From NCBI GenBank assembly GCA_018266955.1, contig JAFDZI010000031.1, forward strand, positions 27,071 through 91,070: 64,000 nucleotides of DNA, given 5' to 3'. Position numbers and translations under genes: made by a program. The DNA comes from Bacteroidota bacterium (GTDB lineage Bacteria > Bacteroidota > Bacteroidia > Flavobacteriales > Weeksellaceae). The notes beneath the pieces were generated by a model. It was not told the DNA's origin. It did no database searches and was given only the letters and a program-made list of their open reading frames with translations. Within the stretch, counting starts at the first letter, position 1. Each line of letters begins with the position of its first letter. This document shows positions 1-9,023 of the stretch, in pieces.

Positions 1-175
1 TAATAAAAATGAAAAATCCCTTTATTAGAAAGAGATTGAAAAGAATAGAAAATTTTAAAATCTGTGGTTCGATCCCTACTATACAGTTATAGTTTTTGCT
101 GTTTAATTTCTATAATATCGAATAAATTTCTAAGAGATTCAAAAATTGTTCTTCATGATAAATATTGAAGATATT

Positions 176-2212
176 TCATATTGCCACTTTTTTTAAAGAA
201 GAATTGTATTTTCCAAAATCAATTCCTTCAAAATCTTTTGCTGCTTTTTCTTCAACATCAATATCCTTAGTATGAAGAATGTGCGACATATAAGTTAGTT
301 TTCTTTTTAAATTCTCTATCAAATCGCACCATTTCATAACTTGGATTTCAATATTCTTATTCTCATTTATAAAATAGAAATATGGATTATCTTGTCCCTT
401 CTGCCTTCCCGTAATATCAAATTGAGCATCATCATTAATATCTGAACTTATCAATAATATTTTGAAACTAATATCTCTGCTTATAGAATTTGATTTTTCA
501 ATTTCACGAGCGTACTTCATTACCTGCCCAAGCTCTTTAGGACTAATTTTTACTTTTGGTGCTTTTAATTCAACAATTAAAACTTCTCTTCTTTTGTGAT
601 CTAAAATTCGTTCATTGTACATAAACAAATCTGTAATAGATTTAATTGGCTTTTCATTGATTTCAGATATATTATCATCCTTTTTTGACGCTTTGTATTC
701 CATGCAATCATTTCTCAATTGTAAGAGATTTTTTTCTAAATTTTTATCTGATAATAGCTTAGTTGTTTCGTTATATTCTTCGCCAAAAATCCATAACATT
801 TTTTCTAAAAATTTATGTAATTCTTTTCGTTCCTTCACATTTTTGGCTATTTCACTATACACCAATTTTTCGACAAAATTCAATTCATCATTTTTCTTAG
901 CTACTTTATCTGAAAATTCTATTATATTTTCTAAATCTGTCTTTTCTAAAAGTTCCGAAAACTTATTTGCCATTTTAGAATTAAGATGAAGAATATTCTT
1001 GAGTATATTATCTAATTCTCCGTTAGATATAGTTCTGTCAATTAAAGGATAAATTATTTCTCTCAATCTATTATCTTGATTCAGTAAATTGTATTTATCC
1101 TCAACTAAAAACGCTAATTTGTCAAATACAACCACTTTTGATTTAGAGCTACTGGTGTTGTTTTTGAATGGATAAAACTCATCATTTTTCAATTTTTCCG
1201 TGAAATTATCAAACTCGGCATTTCTACTTTTATAAAAATCACTTAAATTTTCTTTTATAAATTGCCTAAAGTTTTTCCAATCTTCATCCATGTCATCCAA
1301 ATCTATATTTCTATATAAGTCAGTAGGTAGCGTATTTGATTCTACATATACATACCAACCACCAATTTTTGGACTTAACCAAGAAGCATCAAATTCAAAT
1401 CCATTTGCAATAGTTTGTATTCCAGCATTATTAGTTGTTAAAAAAACTTTTATTTTATCAACTTTTTTAATTTGAATAAAATTAAATAAAACTTTATGTT
1501 CAACACCTTTTAAATCCATAAAAGTATGGATTTTGGGTATTGGTTTATCAATAATAAACTGATTTGGTTCTATCTTTTTCCCATTAATAAAGAAAGTAAT
1601 TTCATTATTAAATATTTTTAAAGGATATTTTTCAAAAATAGCATCAGCAATATTCTGTTTTAAAAACTTATCTATTAATTTCTTTTTGTGTTCTTTGTCA
1701 GTGACAACACTATCATAAAACTCAGTAATACTAACTTGGTAATACGTTTTATGATCTTTACCCTTTAATATTTGTTCTTGAGAATCAATATCAATATCAG
1801 AAACATTTAAGTTTTTTCCAAACATATTAAAATGTAACGGAATAAGGGACTTTGAAAATTCCTTTTGTTTATCAGAATATCCAACGGTTTCAATTATAAC
1901 ATTTTTTCCAAGTTGAAAACAAGCAAAACGCCCAATACCTTTTCCTCCGTCCTTATTTGTTGTTCCAATATCTAATAGCTTTCTATCCAAGTCTGAGGTA
2001 TGTACTCCAATTCCATCATCTTTAATTTTTAAATTTTTAATTAATGTGGGAGTAATTTCAGACTCATGAGCATAATCAATGTCAATCCAAATATTTTTAG
2101 CCTTAGCTTGGATTGAATTATTCATTAATTCGCTAAATGCCGCAAACGTACTAATGTAGTTTGCAAATAATTCATTAATTAGTCTTGAATTGGTTGTTAG
2201 CTTTCTACTCAT
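176..2212 (-). CDS. GHKL ATPase with C-terminal PD-(D/E)XK-like nuclease motif
   Basis: 678 residues. The N-terminus is a GHKL (HSP90/MutL/MORC-type) ATPase: N-box ELMNNSIQA at 28-36, DDGIGV at 65-70 (G1 box) and GGKGIGRF at 89-96 (G2 box). The centre is lysine-rich and helical. The C-terminal part carries REVLIVELKAPK (VELK at about 547-550) followed by KELGQVMKYA, which resembles the E-x-K core and following helix of PD-(D/E)XK nucleases. The likely role is an ATP-gated nuclease or conformational sensor in defence; that is inference. It is the last gene of a minus-strand module behind the ParB/AAA and TOPRIM genes, separated from the latter by a 257-nt spacer with a hairpin, so it may have its own promoter. 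A MORC-like protein without nuclease activity is an alternative. Confidence 0.75.
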   Translation of the reverse strand: MSRKLTTNSRLINELFANYISTFAAFSELMNNSIQAKAKNIWIDIDYAHESEITPTLIKNLKIKDDGIGVHTSDLDRKLLDIGTTNKDGGKGIGRFACFQLGKNVIIETVGYSDKQKEFSKSLIPLHFNMFGKNLNVSDIDIDSQEQILKGKDHKTYYQVSITEFYDSVVTDKEHKKKLIDKFLKQNIADAIFEKYPLKIFNNEITFFINGKKIEPNQFIIDKPIPKIHTFMDLKGVEHKVLFNFIQIKKVDKIKVFLTTNNAGIQTIANGFEFDASWLSPKIGGWYVYVESNTLPTDLYRNIDLDDMDEDWKNFRQFIKENLSDFYKSRNAEFDNFTEKLKNDEFYPFKNNTSSSKSKVVVFDKLAFLVEDKYNLLNQDNRLREIIYPLIDRTISNGELDNILKNILHLNSKMANKFSELLEKTDLENIIEFSDKVAKKNDELNFVEKLVYSEIAKNVKERKELHKFLEKMLWIFGEEYNETTKLLSDKNLEKNLLQLRNDCMEYKASKKDDNISEINEKPIKSITDLFMYNERILDHKRREVLIVELKAPKVKISPKELGQVMKYAREIEKSNSISRDISFKILLISSDINDDAQFDITGRQKGQDNPYFYFINENKNIEIQVMKWCDLIENLKRKLTYMSHILHTKDIDVEEKAAKDFEGIDFGKYNSSLKKVAI

Positions 2213-2433
2213 TTTAATATTTCTAAATGTAGATTTTTTTCAAATATACAAAATAGTAAATGAGAAAATAAAAAATCCTTTTTCTTTAAAAAATCCAACG
2301 AGATAAGATCTTAAATTTCTATTTAGCAAAGGAATTTTTAAATAATTACTAACAGATTCAAAAAATTTAATAAATAATGCCAAAGTACATATAAAAAGAA
2401 ATCGATAAATCTAACTGGCTTTTTATTCGAAGA

Positions 2434-2463
2434 GAAGATTCTGAGGCTTGCCTCAGTATCTTC
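2434..2463 (-). terminator. Hairpin downstream of the TOPRIM-like gene
   Basis: A perfect-stemmed hairpin, with arms GAAGATACTGAGGC and GCCTCAGAATCTTC (one mismatch), begins just after the stop of the TOPRIM-like gene on the minus strand. There is no long T-run, so it may stabilise the 3' end or partly attenuate transcription toward the GHKL gene rather than stop it fully. Confidence 0.5.
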
Positions 2464-2469
2464 TATTAA

Positions 2470-3345
2470 TTATTTTACCACTTTGCTAATAAATTCATAA
2501 ATATTTTGACATGTGATATTGTTAAGTATTTTAACATCGTTCAAATAGTCTGTTTCTCTTATACAAATAGTATTTGATTTCCCTGATTTTTGCAATTGAC
2601 CAACAGTTCCAACCAATGATTTTTTATGTGCGAATTTTATACCATTTACTTTTTTAAGAATAGTATTTGAAGCATCATACGTTAAAACATCTTTAAATAG
2701 ATTTGTTGACGGGTGCATAGTAATAATCTTTTCTGCTACATCAAAAATATCTTCATTATCTTGTTTCATTAGAGGAATAAGAACGTCCTCTAATATTCCT
2801 TTATCCGTATCCTCTTCCTTAAATATAAATGCCCCTAAAGAAATATCTTCACATTGAATTATTTCTAATTCTTTTATAGGTTCATCGAATTCTAATTTAG
2901 TAAATACTTGTTTAAGTTCGTTGGTTACTTGTTCCATTCTTTTTATTGTGCCTATTTCATCAGCATCAAAAAAATATAAAACAGAGATTGTACTATTAGG
3001 TGAAGCTTGTATTGCTTCAGGATCTTGAACATTAAATGTGTTAATTGCTTTTACAAGTGAAATTCTTAAAGCATCTTTTGCATCACCTCCTAATGAATAG
3101 ATTAGTATCAGATTATTATCTTTTTTCAATACTTCAGCAGGTAAAAATCGACTTCTTGCTTCCTGTATTCTTACTTCTGGAATAGATACATTTTTAATAT
3201 CGCTTTGTAAAAAATAGTTTAAGGGATTAGGAAAATCTTTAATAAATTTAGAATATGTTGAAAATCCATTGGATTTAAGAATTCTATAAATAAATGAGGC
3301 ATCATGATCTCCTTCAGTAAGAATATATATAAAATTATTTTCCAT
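2470..3345 (-). CDS. TOPRIM/DUF4435-like protein of a defence module
   Basis: 291 residues. The N-terminus YILTEGDHDASFI has the conserved TOPRIM glutamate (E11) followed by D13, and YFFDADE (D127/D129) supplies the DxD motif, so a TOPRIM-type Mg-binding nuclease fold is likely. The start codon overlaps the stop of the upstream ParB/AAA gene by one base (TAATG), showing translational coupling. An ATPase of the AAA_15/21 class paired with a small TOPRIM protein is the architecture of PARIS (AriA/AriB) and OLD/Gabija-like systems. I infer that this is the effector nuclease held by the neighbouring ATPase. It is shorter than OLD proteins and lacks its own ATPase. The exact family is not certain. 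Confidence 0.7.
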   Translation of the reverse strand: MENNFIYILTEGDHDASFIYRILKSNGFSTYSKFIKDFPNPLNYFLQSDIKNVSIPEVRIQEARSRFLPAEVLKKDNNLILIYSLGGDAKDALRISLVKAINTFNVQDPEAIQASPNSTISVLYFFDADEIGTIKRMEQVTNELKQVFTKLEFDEPIKELEIIQCEDISLGAFIFKEEDTDKGILEDVLIPLMKQDNEDIFDVAEKIITMHPSTNLFKDVLTYDASNTILKKVNGIKFAHKKSLVGTVGQLQKSGKSNTICIRETDYLNDVKILNNITCQNIYEFISKVVK

Positions 3346-5471
3346 TATCGTATATCAAAATTTATAGATTCAATAAGTTGCTCTAATCTTTCTCCGTCAA
3401 TATATTTTGCCTTAATTAATTCATTTTCTTTTACTAAAGCATATGCGGTAAGTTCATTATTTTTATAATTATTTTTTACAAAGGCATCTATACATTCTTT
3501 ACTATGTGTTGAAAGAAATACTTGAACATTAAATTTTTCAGCCAATTGCTGTACGAATTTTGTAAATGGAATTAATAAACTTGTATGTATTGCACTGTCG
3601 ATTTCATCTATACAAATAATTCCATTTTTACTATATACCATTAGAAGAGCTATTTCGAATACTCGTTGCAAACCTTCTCCATATTTAGTAATATCAATAA
3701 CATCATTCATTATGGACGATGTAACAACAAAACGACTTTCCCCGTCACTATTAATCATCTCAATTTTTTCAATAGATGGATCTAAATGTTGTTGTATGAA
3801 TTGAATTACTTCATCAAAGTACTTTTCTTCTACTGCAAAGGCATGAGCTTTTCTCAACAACTCACTATTATATCTGTAAGGACTCGTAAATGTGGCAGTG
3901 CACAAAATAGCTGATTTTGTAAATTTTAATTCCGCTCCTTTATTAGAATATAAATGTAGATTACTTTCAAACTTTGTGGTTTCAATATTTGCTTCTGCTA
4001 TTATTGTTGTGATATATCCTGATTTATCTATATTTTCCTCTGTATTTTCCTTATCAATAAATATTAATGTTTTAGATGTATTAAAAATTGATTCTATTTC
4101 AATATTACTGGTAAAGTTATCATTTATCCAATTTGGATTTAACTCTTTTTCAAATTTACCTCTATATCTTTCTAGCTGTAAAAATGAATTAAGATCATTA
4201 AGTTGACTTGCTAAATAAAAAGCTTCTAAAATGGAAGTTTTGCCCATATTATTTCCTCCTGCAAAAATGTTAACCCTAGAAAGGTTTTTAATACTTATTC
4301 TATTAAGTTTTCTGTATTGATGAATAAAAGTATCTTCAAAATGTTTGTTTATTGCTGGAAAATAATTTAATGTTGATTTATTACCCACAAACAATTTAGC
4401 CTGTGTCATAGGAATTAATCTGTCCAGTTTTGTTTTAAGTTTTTCTATTTCAGAATAATCGTTTTGATTCAAATATTCGCTAAAGTTGAAAGCAACTTGT
4501 ACTTCACTATTAATATTTTGCAAGGCATTTTTTAATCTATTTTCTCCAATAGCTTCACTATAAGAATATCCCTCAGCAATACTTCTACTTTCTTCCATTT
4601 TTCTTAGGGCGGTCGGATCATTAACAAATTCAGCTACCTCTTTTATTTGGCGATATTGAGTAATTATAGGTTCTCTAATGATAATTCTTTCAATGCTTTC
4701 TTCGTTTTCTTCGATTTCTTCAGTTTCGGAGATCCAAGTGAAAAATCTTTCTAAGTTTGGATTGTTTTCGGCTACATAATCTGTATCATTCCAACCAATC
4801 CATTCTCTCATAATAGGGCTACTTATTACAGCATCAAACATATAATACATGTCAGTCTGAAATTGGTCTCCGTAATCACTTTCTTTATACTGCTTTATGA
4901 GAAATAGCGTTCTTCTACTTCTTCTTAATTTAACTTTTGATATACCCAAAGCATTACATACTTCATCTTCTGATTTTGAATGCTGTTCTATTAAATCGTT
5001 TACTAATTGTGCTTCATTTACAGCACTCCATCTTTTTTTTCCACTAATATGATGAAGTCCCATTGTAATTAAATGTTGAACAGGATCTTCATCAATTATT
5101 TCTACCAAGTTAATGCTTTTAAAATCAGATTCTTGTAATTTACCTACGTCACCCCCGTTTTTAAATTCCTCCCATAGATATTTTAATGTTGCGGTTCGTC
5201 TATTGCCTTCCAAAACCAAATATCTATCTCCAATTGGTTTAACTTGTATTTGCTCCATATCTAAAAAGCCATTAGTGGTAAAACTACTAATCAAGTCTCG
5301 AATGTTTTCTTGATTTTTGCCCCAAATGAAATTTAGAGTTCTTTGTTGGATACGAGGATCGGCAACTTGTTCATCAGAGACAAATTTATAATCAGATCTA
5401 TCTATAAATCTATAATTATTGGGATCTAATAATAGCCTATCTACATGACGTTTTATTCTGTTACTTTCCAT
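3345..5471 (-). CDS. ParB-like domain fused to an AAA (SMC/OLD-type) ATPase
   Basis: 708 residues. Residues 1-110 form a ParB/sulfiredoxin-like domain, marked by VLEGNRRTATLKYL with the EGNRR signature at 88-92. Residues 110-380 are a helical linker. The ATPase follows, with Walker A GGNNMGKT at 405-412, Walker B IICIDEID ending at about 624 and an H-loop-like STHS at 654-657. This pattern is typical of AAA_15/AAA_21 ABC-like ATPases in anti-phage systems. The ParB-like domain may bind DNA or act as a nucleotide-dependent nuclease or clamp; which one cannot be told from sequence. It is the first gene of the module and overlaps the TOPRIM gene. A ParB head on a PARIS-like ATPase is unusual. 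Confidence 0.8.
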   Translation of the reverse strand: MESNRIKRHVDRLLLDPNNYRFIDRSDYKFVSDEQVADPRIQQRTLNFIWGKNQENIRDLISSFTTNGFLDMEQIQVKPIGDRYLVLEGNRRTATLKYLWEEFKNGGDVGKLQESDFKSINLVEIIDEDPVQHLITMGLHHISGKKRWSAVNEAQLVNDLIEQHSKSEDEVCNALGISKVKLRRSRRTLFLIKQYKESDYGDQFQTDMYYMFDAVISSPIMREWIGWNDTDYVAENNPNLERFFTWISETEEIEENEESIERIIIREPIITQYRQIKEVAEFVNDPTALRKMEESRSIAEGYSYSEAIGENRLKNALQNINSEVQVAFNFSEYLNQNDYSEIEKLKTKLDRLIPMTQAKLFVGNKSTLNYFPAINKHFEDTFIHQYRKLNRISIKNLSRVNIFAGGNNMGKTSILEAFYLASQLNDLNSFLQLERYRGKFEKELNPNWINDNFTSNIEIESIFNTSKTLIFIDKENTEENIDKSGYITTIIAEANIETTKFESNLHLYSNKGAELKFTKSAILCTATFTSPYRYNSELLRKAHAFAVEEKYFDEVIQFIQQHLDPSIEKIEMINSDGESRFVVTSSIMNDVIDITKYGEGLQRVFEIALLMVYSKNGIICIDEIDSAIHTSLLIPFTKFVQQLAEKFNVQVFLSTHSKECIDAFVKNNYKNNELTAYALVKENELIKAKYIDGERLEQLIESINFDIR

Positions 5472-5604
5472 TTTAGTTGGATGTTATTTTTTACTTGATA
5501 TTTTATAAATACAATTAATTCCAAATTCAATAAGGTAATCGCACAAATTTAATTCAAATTTTGCGTTTATTATATAGCAATAGTTTAAAATACATTTTCA
5601 AATA

Positions 5605-5631
5605 CAAAAAAGCAGGTAAATACTACCTGCT
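5605..5631 (-). terminator. Rho-independent terminator of the recombinase gene
   Basis: On the minus strand an 8-bp perfect stem (AGCAGGTA / TACCTGCT) with a 5-nt loop is followed by a run of T, 28 bases past the recombinase stop. It separates the recombinase from the defence module. Confidence 0.8.
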
Positions 5632-5658
5632 AATATTATTTAGGAAATTTTGAAATAC

Positions 5659-7155
5659 TTACTTAACCCTCAAAAACTTAAGTTTCTTCATCTGTGTAAG
5701 CACCAGCTTAATAGTTTCGTCCAAATGGGAAGTTTTAAAATACTTGGGTGTGTAGATGAGTTTTTCGTTAAAAATAGACTTTATAATCTGTCTTTTTCCC
5801 TCTAGGGTAGCATTCTCATAAAACCCGTTTACATTCTTAAAAATTGAAATTCCCTCTTCGAGATGCTTTTGAAAATCTTTGCCCCTGCTTTTGATCTGCT
5901 CCAGCTCCATTTTTATTTCGCCCATCTGAACATCCGTTTTACGCTTCATCTCGTTATAGGTTTTCACATCAATCACATCATCGAAAAACTTCTGCTCCAC
6001 CGATTCCAGTCGGGATTGCAGTTTCCCCAATTCTCTTTTTAAAGACTGGATATGCACCTCTTTCGTTTCGCCCTCGTCCTGAAAAACTTCTGCCAGGATT
6101 TTTTTGTAAAGCATCTTTATTTGATCCTCTTGTATAGAAAATTCGTCCAACAACTGACCAAACAGCGAATGAACTTCGCCTATCTTATACCGTACCTTGC
6201 AAGGCGGATTACAATGGTAATACCAATAGGAGTTAACTCCGTTATGTCCTTTGGATGCACTTCCCGTTAAAACTCTTCCACAATCAGGACAAAGCAGAAA
6301 TCCACGAAGAGGAAGTTGTTCCACAATATTTTCGGTTGCCCTTCTGGGCTTCGGGCATTTACCAGCCATCACTTTTTGCACTTGCTCGAAAGTATTCGTA
6401 TCGACAATGGCATCGTGCAAACCTTCCACAATCATTTCGGGTTCTTTTTTCCATTCGGAAATATAGATTTTACCAGTGTACATTACATTTTTCAAAAGGT
6501 GTGTAAAACCGTTTTTGCTCATCTTTAATCCTTTATTGTAATATTTTTTTCGAATATCTTCCGTAGAATAAATCCCTTTTGCATATTCAGCAAATACTTT
6601 TTTTACCAAAACGGATAATTCAGGATGGGGAGTGAGTGTAGACTTTCCTTCTTCGTTTCTGATTTTTATATATCCGAAAGGAGCAGCACCGCCCATATAG
6701 CAGCCTTCTTTTAACCCTTTTCTTAATCCTTGTCTTGTTCTGAGACTTATGGAATCGTTCTCAATTTCTGGTAAAGTAAGGCTAATCGCCAATAACATTT
6801 TAGCACTGCTTTGTGTTAAATCTAATGGCTGTTCTGTTGAGTTTATTCCAATTTCCCAGTCCTTAAACTGACGAATAACGCTATAGGCTTGCTCTGTATT
6901 ACGGCTAAATCGATCCCATCGGGTAAACAAAACCGAATCAACAATTTTTTTATTGGCTTTTATATAGGTCATTAGTTTTTTCCATTCGGGACGGTTTTCA
7001 AAATTTTTAGCAGAATAGTCTTCCTCAAAGTGCCTTAATATATTGTATCCTTTCTGATTACAATAATTTTCTAAAGATTCCTTTTGATGCTTTAAAGAAA
7101 AACCTTTATCTGCCTGCTCGTCCGTACTCACACGGGTGTAAATAATCACGTTCAT
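5659..7155 (-). CDS. Large serine recombinase (site-specific integrase)
   Basis: About 498 residues from the ATG that reads MNVIIYTRVSTDEQ. An upstream in-frame ATG exists but this start overlaps the preceding small gene's stop as ATGA. The resolvase domain has YTRVSTDEQADKGFSL with the catalytic serine, FTRWDRFSRN, and the helical block leading to RTRQGLRKGL. A recombinase domain, a zinc ribbon (CPDCGRVLTG, then CNPPC) and a coiled coil near 380-440 follow. This is the standard layout of large serine integrases of integrative elements and phages. It probably moves the surrounding element and does not need a tRNA target. No matching att core could be identified by eye. Confidence 0.9.
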   Translation of the reverse strand: MNVIIYTRVSTDEQADKGFSLKHQKESLENYCNQKGYNILRHFEEDYSAKNFENRPEWKKLMTYIKANKKIVDSVLFTRWDRFSRNTEQAYSVIRQFKDWEIGINSTEQPLDLTQSSAKMLLAISLTLPEIENDSISLRTRQGLRKGLKEGCYMGGAAPFGYIKIRNEEGKSTLTPHPELSVLVKKVFAEYAKGIYSTEDIRKKYYNKGLKMSKNGFTHLLKNVMYTGKIYISEWKKEPEMIVEGLHDAIVDTNTFEQVQKVMAGKCPKPRRATENIVEQLPLRGFLLCPDCGRVLTGSASKGHNGVNSYWYYHCNPPCKVRYKIGEVHSLFGQLLDEFSIQEDQIKMLYKKILAEVFQDEGETKEVHIQSLKRELGKLQSRLESVEQKFFDDVIDVKTYNEMKRKTDVQMGEIKMELEQIKSRGKDFQKHLEEGISIFKNVNGFYENATLEGKRQIIKSIFNEKLIYTPKYFKTSHLDETIKLVLTQMKKLKFLRVK

Positions 7156-7301
7156 TTCTTCTTCATTTTTTGTTGATAACATTCATATTCAATCAACGCC
7201 CAAACCCGTAATTTTTGGGCAATCCTTGCCCATTCCATTTCGGAGTATTTCGGCGTATTGTCTTGATTTTTAGGGGCTTTTGGGTTCGATATTGATTTCA
7301 T
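7152..7301 (-). CDS. Small protein translationally coupled to the recombinase
   Basis: A 49-residue frame beginning MKSISNPKAP and ending QQKMKKK. Its TGA stop overlaps the recombinase ATG (ATGA), a classic coupling arrangement, which argues it is real despite its size. Composition is polar N-terminally with an aromatic helix (EMEWARIAQKLRVWALIEYE). It could be a recombination directionality factor or a leader peptide, but no family is recognised. It also shows that UGA acts as a stop in this part of the element. Confidence 0.6.
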   Translation of the reverse strand: MKSISNPKAPKNQDNTPKYSEMEWARIAQKLRVWALIEYECYQQKMKKK

Positions 7302-7516
7302 GCGAACATAATGGTATTAAGTTGAAAATCAAAGGAAAGAGGGCAGAATCTGGGCTGTAAACCGCCGATTTTATGCAGTTCTTAACAAAAGAAAAGAGTT
7401 GGGTAATTCCTGCTGAAAATTTGAAATTTTATAGCTGTTTTGGAGAATACAGCAGTGCAGAGGAGTGCGAAAGCAGGAAATTAGAAGTTAGTTCTAAACA
7501 AGGTTTAGAAAAAAAA

Positions 7517-8104
7517 TTAAACCTGTCTGGTAAAGATTGTTTTCGCAGATTTTAAATATTCAATGGCGAACTGACGCTGATTCTTCACAAATTCTTTGTG
7601 TACGCTGTAGTATTGGTTTTGCCCCAAAATTTCAATCATCACAAGTTCTTTCTCGAAAATCCAGTCTGATGGGAGCATAGAACATTGAATAGAAGCAACA
7701 ATGGACTCACCAGCAAAAGAAAATCCTGAGCGGTGGGTAATGTGAATGTAGTCATGCCAGCATCGAAACATCAAATTTCCTTTTTCTGAGCCATAAATAT
7801 TGTCGGAACTCGCTCCGTTCCATATAAGGATGGTATTGGTAGAATTAAAATGTTCAACATAAAGTTGTAAAGTCTCCTGTATACTTTTTGCGTCAAAAAA
7901 ATCGTCTTTGTCAGTAAAAACAAACAGAGATTGGTGCAGTTTGAACCATTTTTCAATCCACAAATTTAAACGAGGGCTAAAAGGGACAGAAGACTTTAAT
8001 CTTGAGAAGTTGGAAATTAAATATTCCTTTCTGTGAAAATTCTGTTCCACTGCATCAAGATCTTTTAGGATATCCATATAATTTTTTTGAGATAAATTTT
8101 TCAT
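7517..8104 (-). CDS. Conserved element protein, unknown function
   Basis: 195 residues, no signal peptide or membrane segment. The centre has FRCWHDYIHITHRSGFSF, a WHD-x2-H pattern that resembles metal-binding helices in hypothetical proteins of Bacteroidota conjugative elements, followed by a long helical C-terminus. It lies 76 nt downstream of the VWA-like lipoprotein gene on the same strand, across a hairpin. Function is not known; a metal-dependent hydrolase is only a guess. About 210 bases upstream of the recombinase region and downstream of this gene (7302-7516) hold nothing I can call. Confidence 0.6.
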   Translation of the reverse strand: MKNLSQKNYMDILKDLDAVEQNFHRKEYLISNFSRLKSSVPFSPRLNLWIEKWFKLHQSLFVFTDKDDFFDAKSIQETLQLYVEHFNSTNTILIWNGASSDNIYGSEKGNLMFRCWHDYIHITHRSGFSFAGESIVASIQCSMLPSDWIFEKELVMIEILGQNQYYSVHKEFVKNQRQFAIEYLKSAKTIFTRQV

Positions 8105-8137
8105 GATGTTTGAATTTAAGTTAATTTAGGTTTAAAA

Positions 8138-8165
8138 CAGAGGCAGTATTTTAAACCGCCTCTGT
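8138..8165 (-). terminator. Hairpin after the VWA-like lipoprotein gene
   Basis: Arms ACAGAGGC and GCCTCTGT are perfectly complementary with a 12-nt loop and are followed on the minus strand by TTTTAAA, a plausible terminator between two genes of the same operon. Confidence 0.6.
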
Positions 8166-8180
8166 GAAAGTTGAATTGGA

Positions 8181-8999
8181 TTATAAAGAATTCCACTCAA
8201 TAGGTTTAGAATACCCAAAATTCCCAAACAAGATATTGTAATAATACTGAGGTGTAATGGTTTTCTCTTTGTCAACCGAAGCAGGAATCAGGACGGAAAT
8301 TTGTGTTACCTTACCTAGAGCGGAGTCAGAAAGCCCAAACACCTTTTTCAGCTTTTCAGTATCAATTTGTGCTTTATTCTCCGCATCTTTTTTGTCTTTC
8401 GGGAGATCGGAATCCCAATTAGACAGATTGCTGGACTGCACCATATCACTGATAAAAAGCACTTTAATATTGGAATACTGACCATTGAGTTTCTCAAACT
8501 CCGCCAAAAGCTCAATGATTTCCGTCCGTGAAGACTTTTGTTGCGGCATTTCATCAAACAGCTTTTTACACAGTTTATTAATCATTGCCGATTTTTGCTC
8601 CTCATTTTCGGATTCCATTGCAGACTCCTCAAGCATTTTGGCACTCTTGCTTTGGTAGCCCGAAGAGGCTTTCTCTGTTACTTGCCACTCGATTTTAAAA
8701 TTATTGGTTACCGAATTTGAAGTCGAATTAGAATACAGTAACATTAAATCGAAGTTAGAGCTCATTTCTTTCTCTAAAAATCGAGATACAAACTTCCGTT
8801 CCTGAGCGATTTCTGCCGAAGAAGGATTCAGGGACATTGAAAGATCCTGAACGACAACGATCACAGATTTTTCCTGTTGGGAATTGTTTTCCTGCTTTTT
8901 GTTGCAGGATAAAAGCAGGAGACAAAATACTGCAACTAAAAAATTAGTTTTTGCTAAATCGGTTTTAATTCTGATGAAGAATGGATTGAATTTTTTCAT
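8181..8999 (-). CDS. Lipoprotein with VWA-like (MIDAS-type) domain
   Basis: 272 residues. The N-terminus has a hydrophobic stretch ending in the lipobox LLLSC (cysteine near residue 32), so it is a predicted lipoprotein. VVVQDLSMSLNP gives a DxSxS metal-ion-dependent adhesion-site motif, and VLFISDMVQSS is the later strand of a von Willebrand A-like fold. The Asp residues needed to complete the site are present. It sits downstream of two membrane proteins in the same direction, suggesting an envelope complex encoded by the mobile element. It could be a surface adhesin, a mating-pair stabiliser or an exclusion factor; the sequence does not decide. Confidence 0.65.
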   Translation of the reverse strand: MKKFNPFFIRIKTDLAKTNFLVAVFCLLLLSCNKKQENNSQQEKSVIVVVQDLSMSLNPSSAEIAQERKFVSRFLEKEMSSNFDLMLLYSNSTSNSVTNNFKIEWQVTEKASSGYQSKSAKMLEESAMESENEEQKSAMINKLCKKLFDEMPQQKSSRTEIIELLAEFEKLNGQYSNIKVLFISDMVQSSNLSNWDSDLPKDKKDAENKAQIDTEKLKKVFGLSDSALGKVTQISVLIPASVDKEKTITPQYYYNILFGNFGYSKPIEWNSL

Positions 9000-9023
9000 T
9001 GTGAAAATTTTAAATGTTAAATA

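Noticed and set aside
60..95. tRNA at the window start (GGTTCGATCCC)
   Set aside because: The T-arm does not pair and the upstream 60 bases are AT-rich with no D- or anticodon arm.
7373..7555. 60-residue plus-strand frame
   Set aside because: It overlaps the end of a better minus-strand gene and has no motif.
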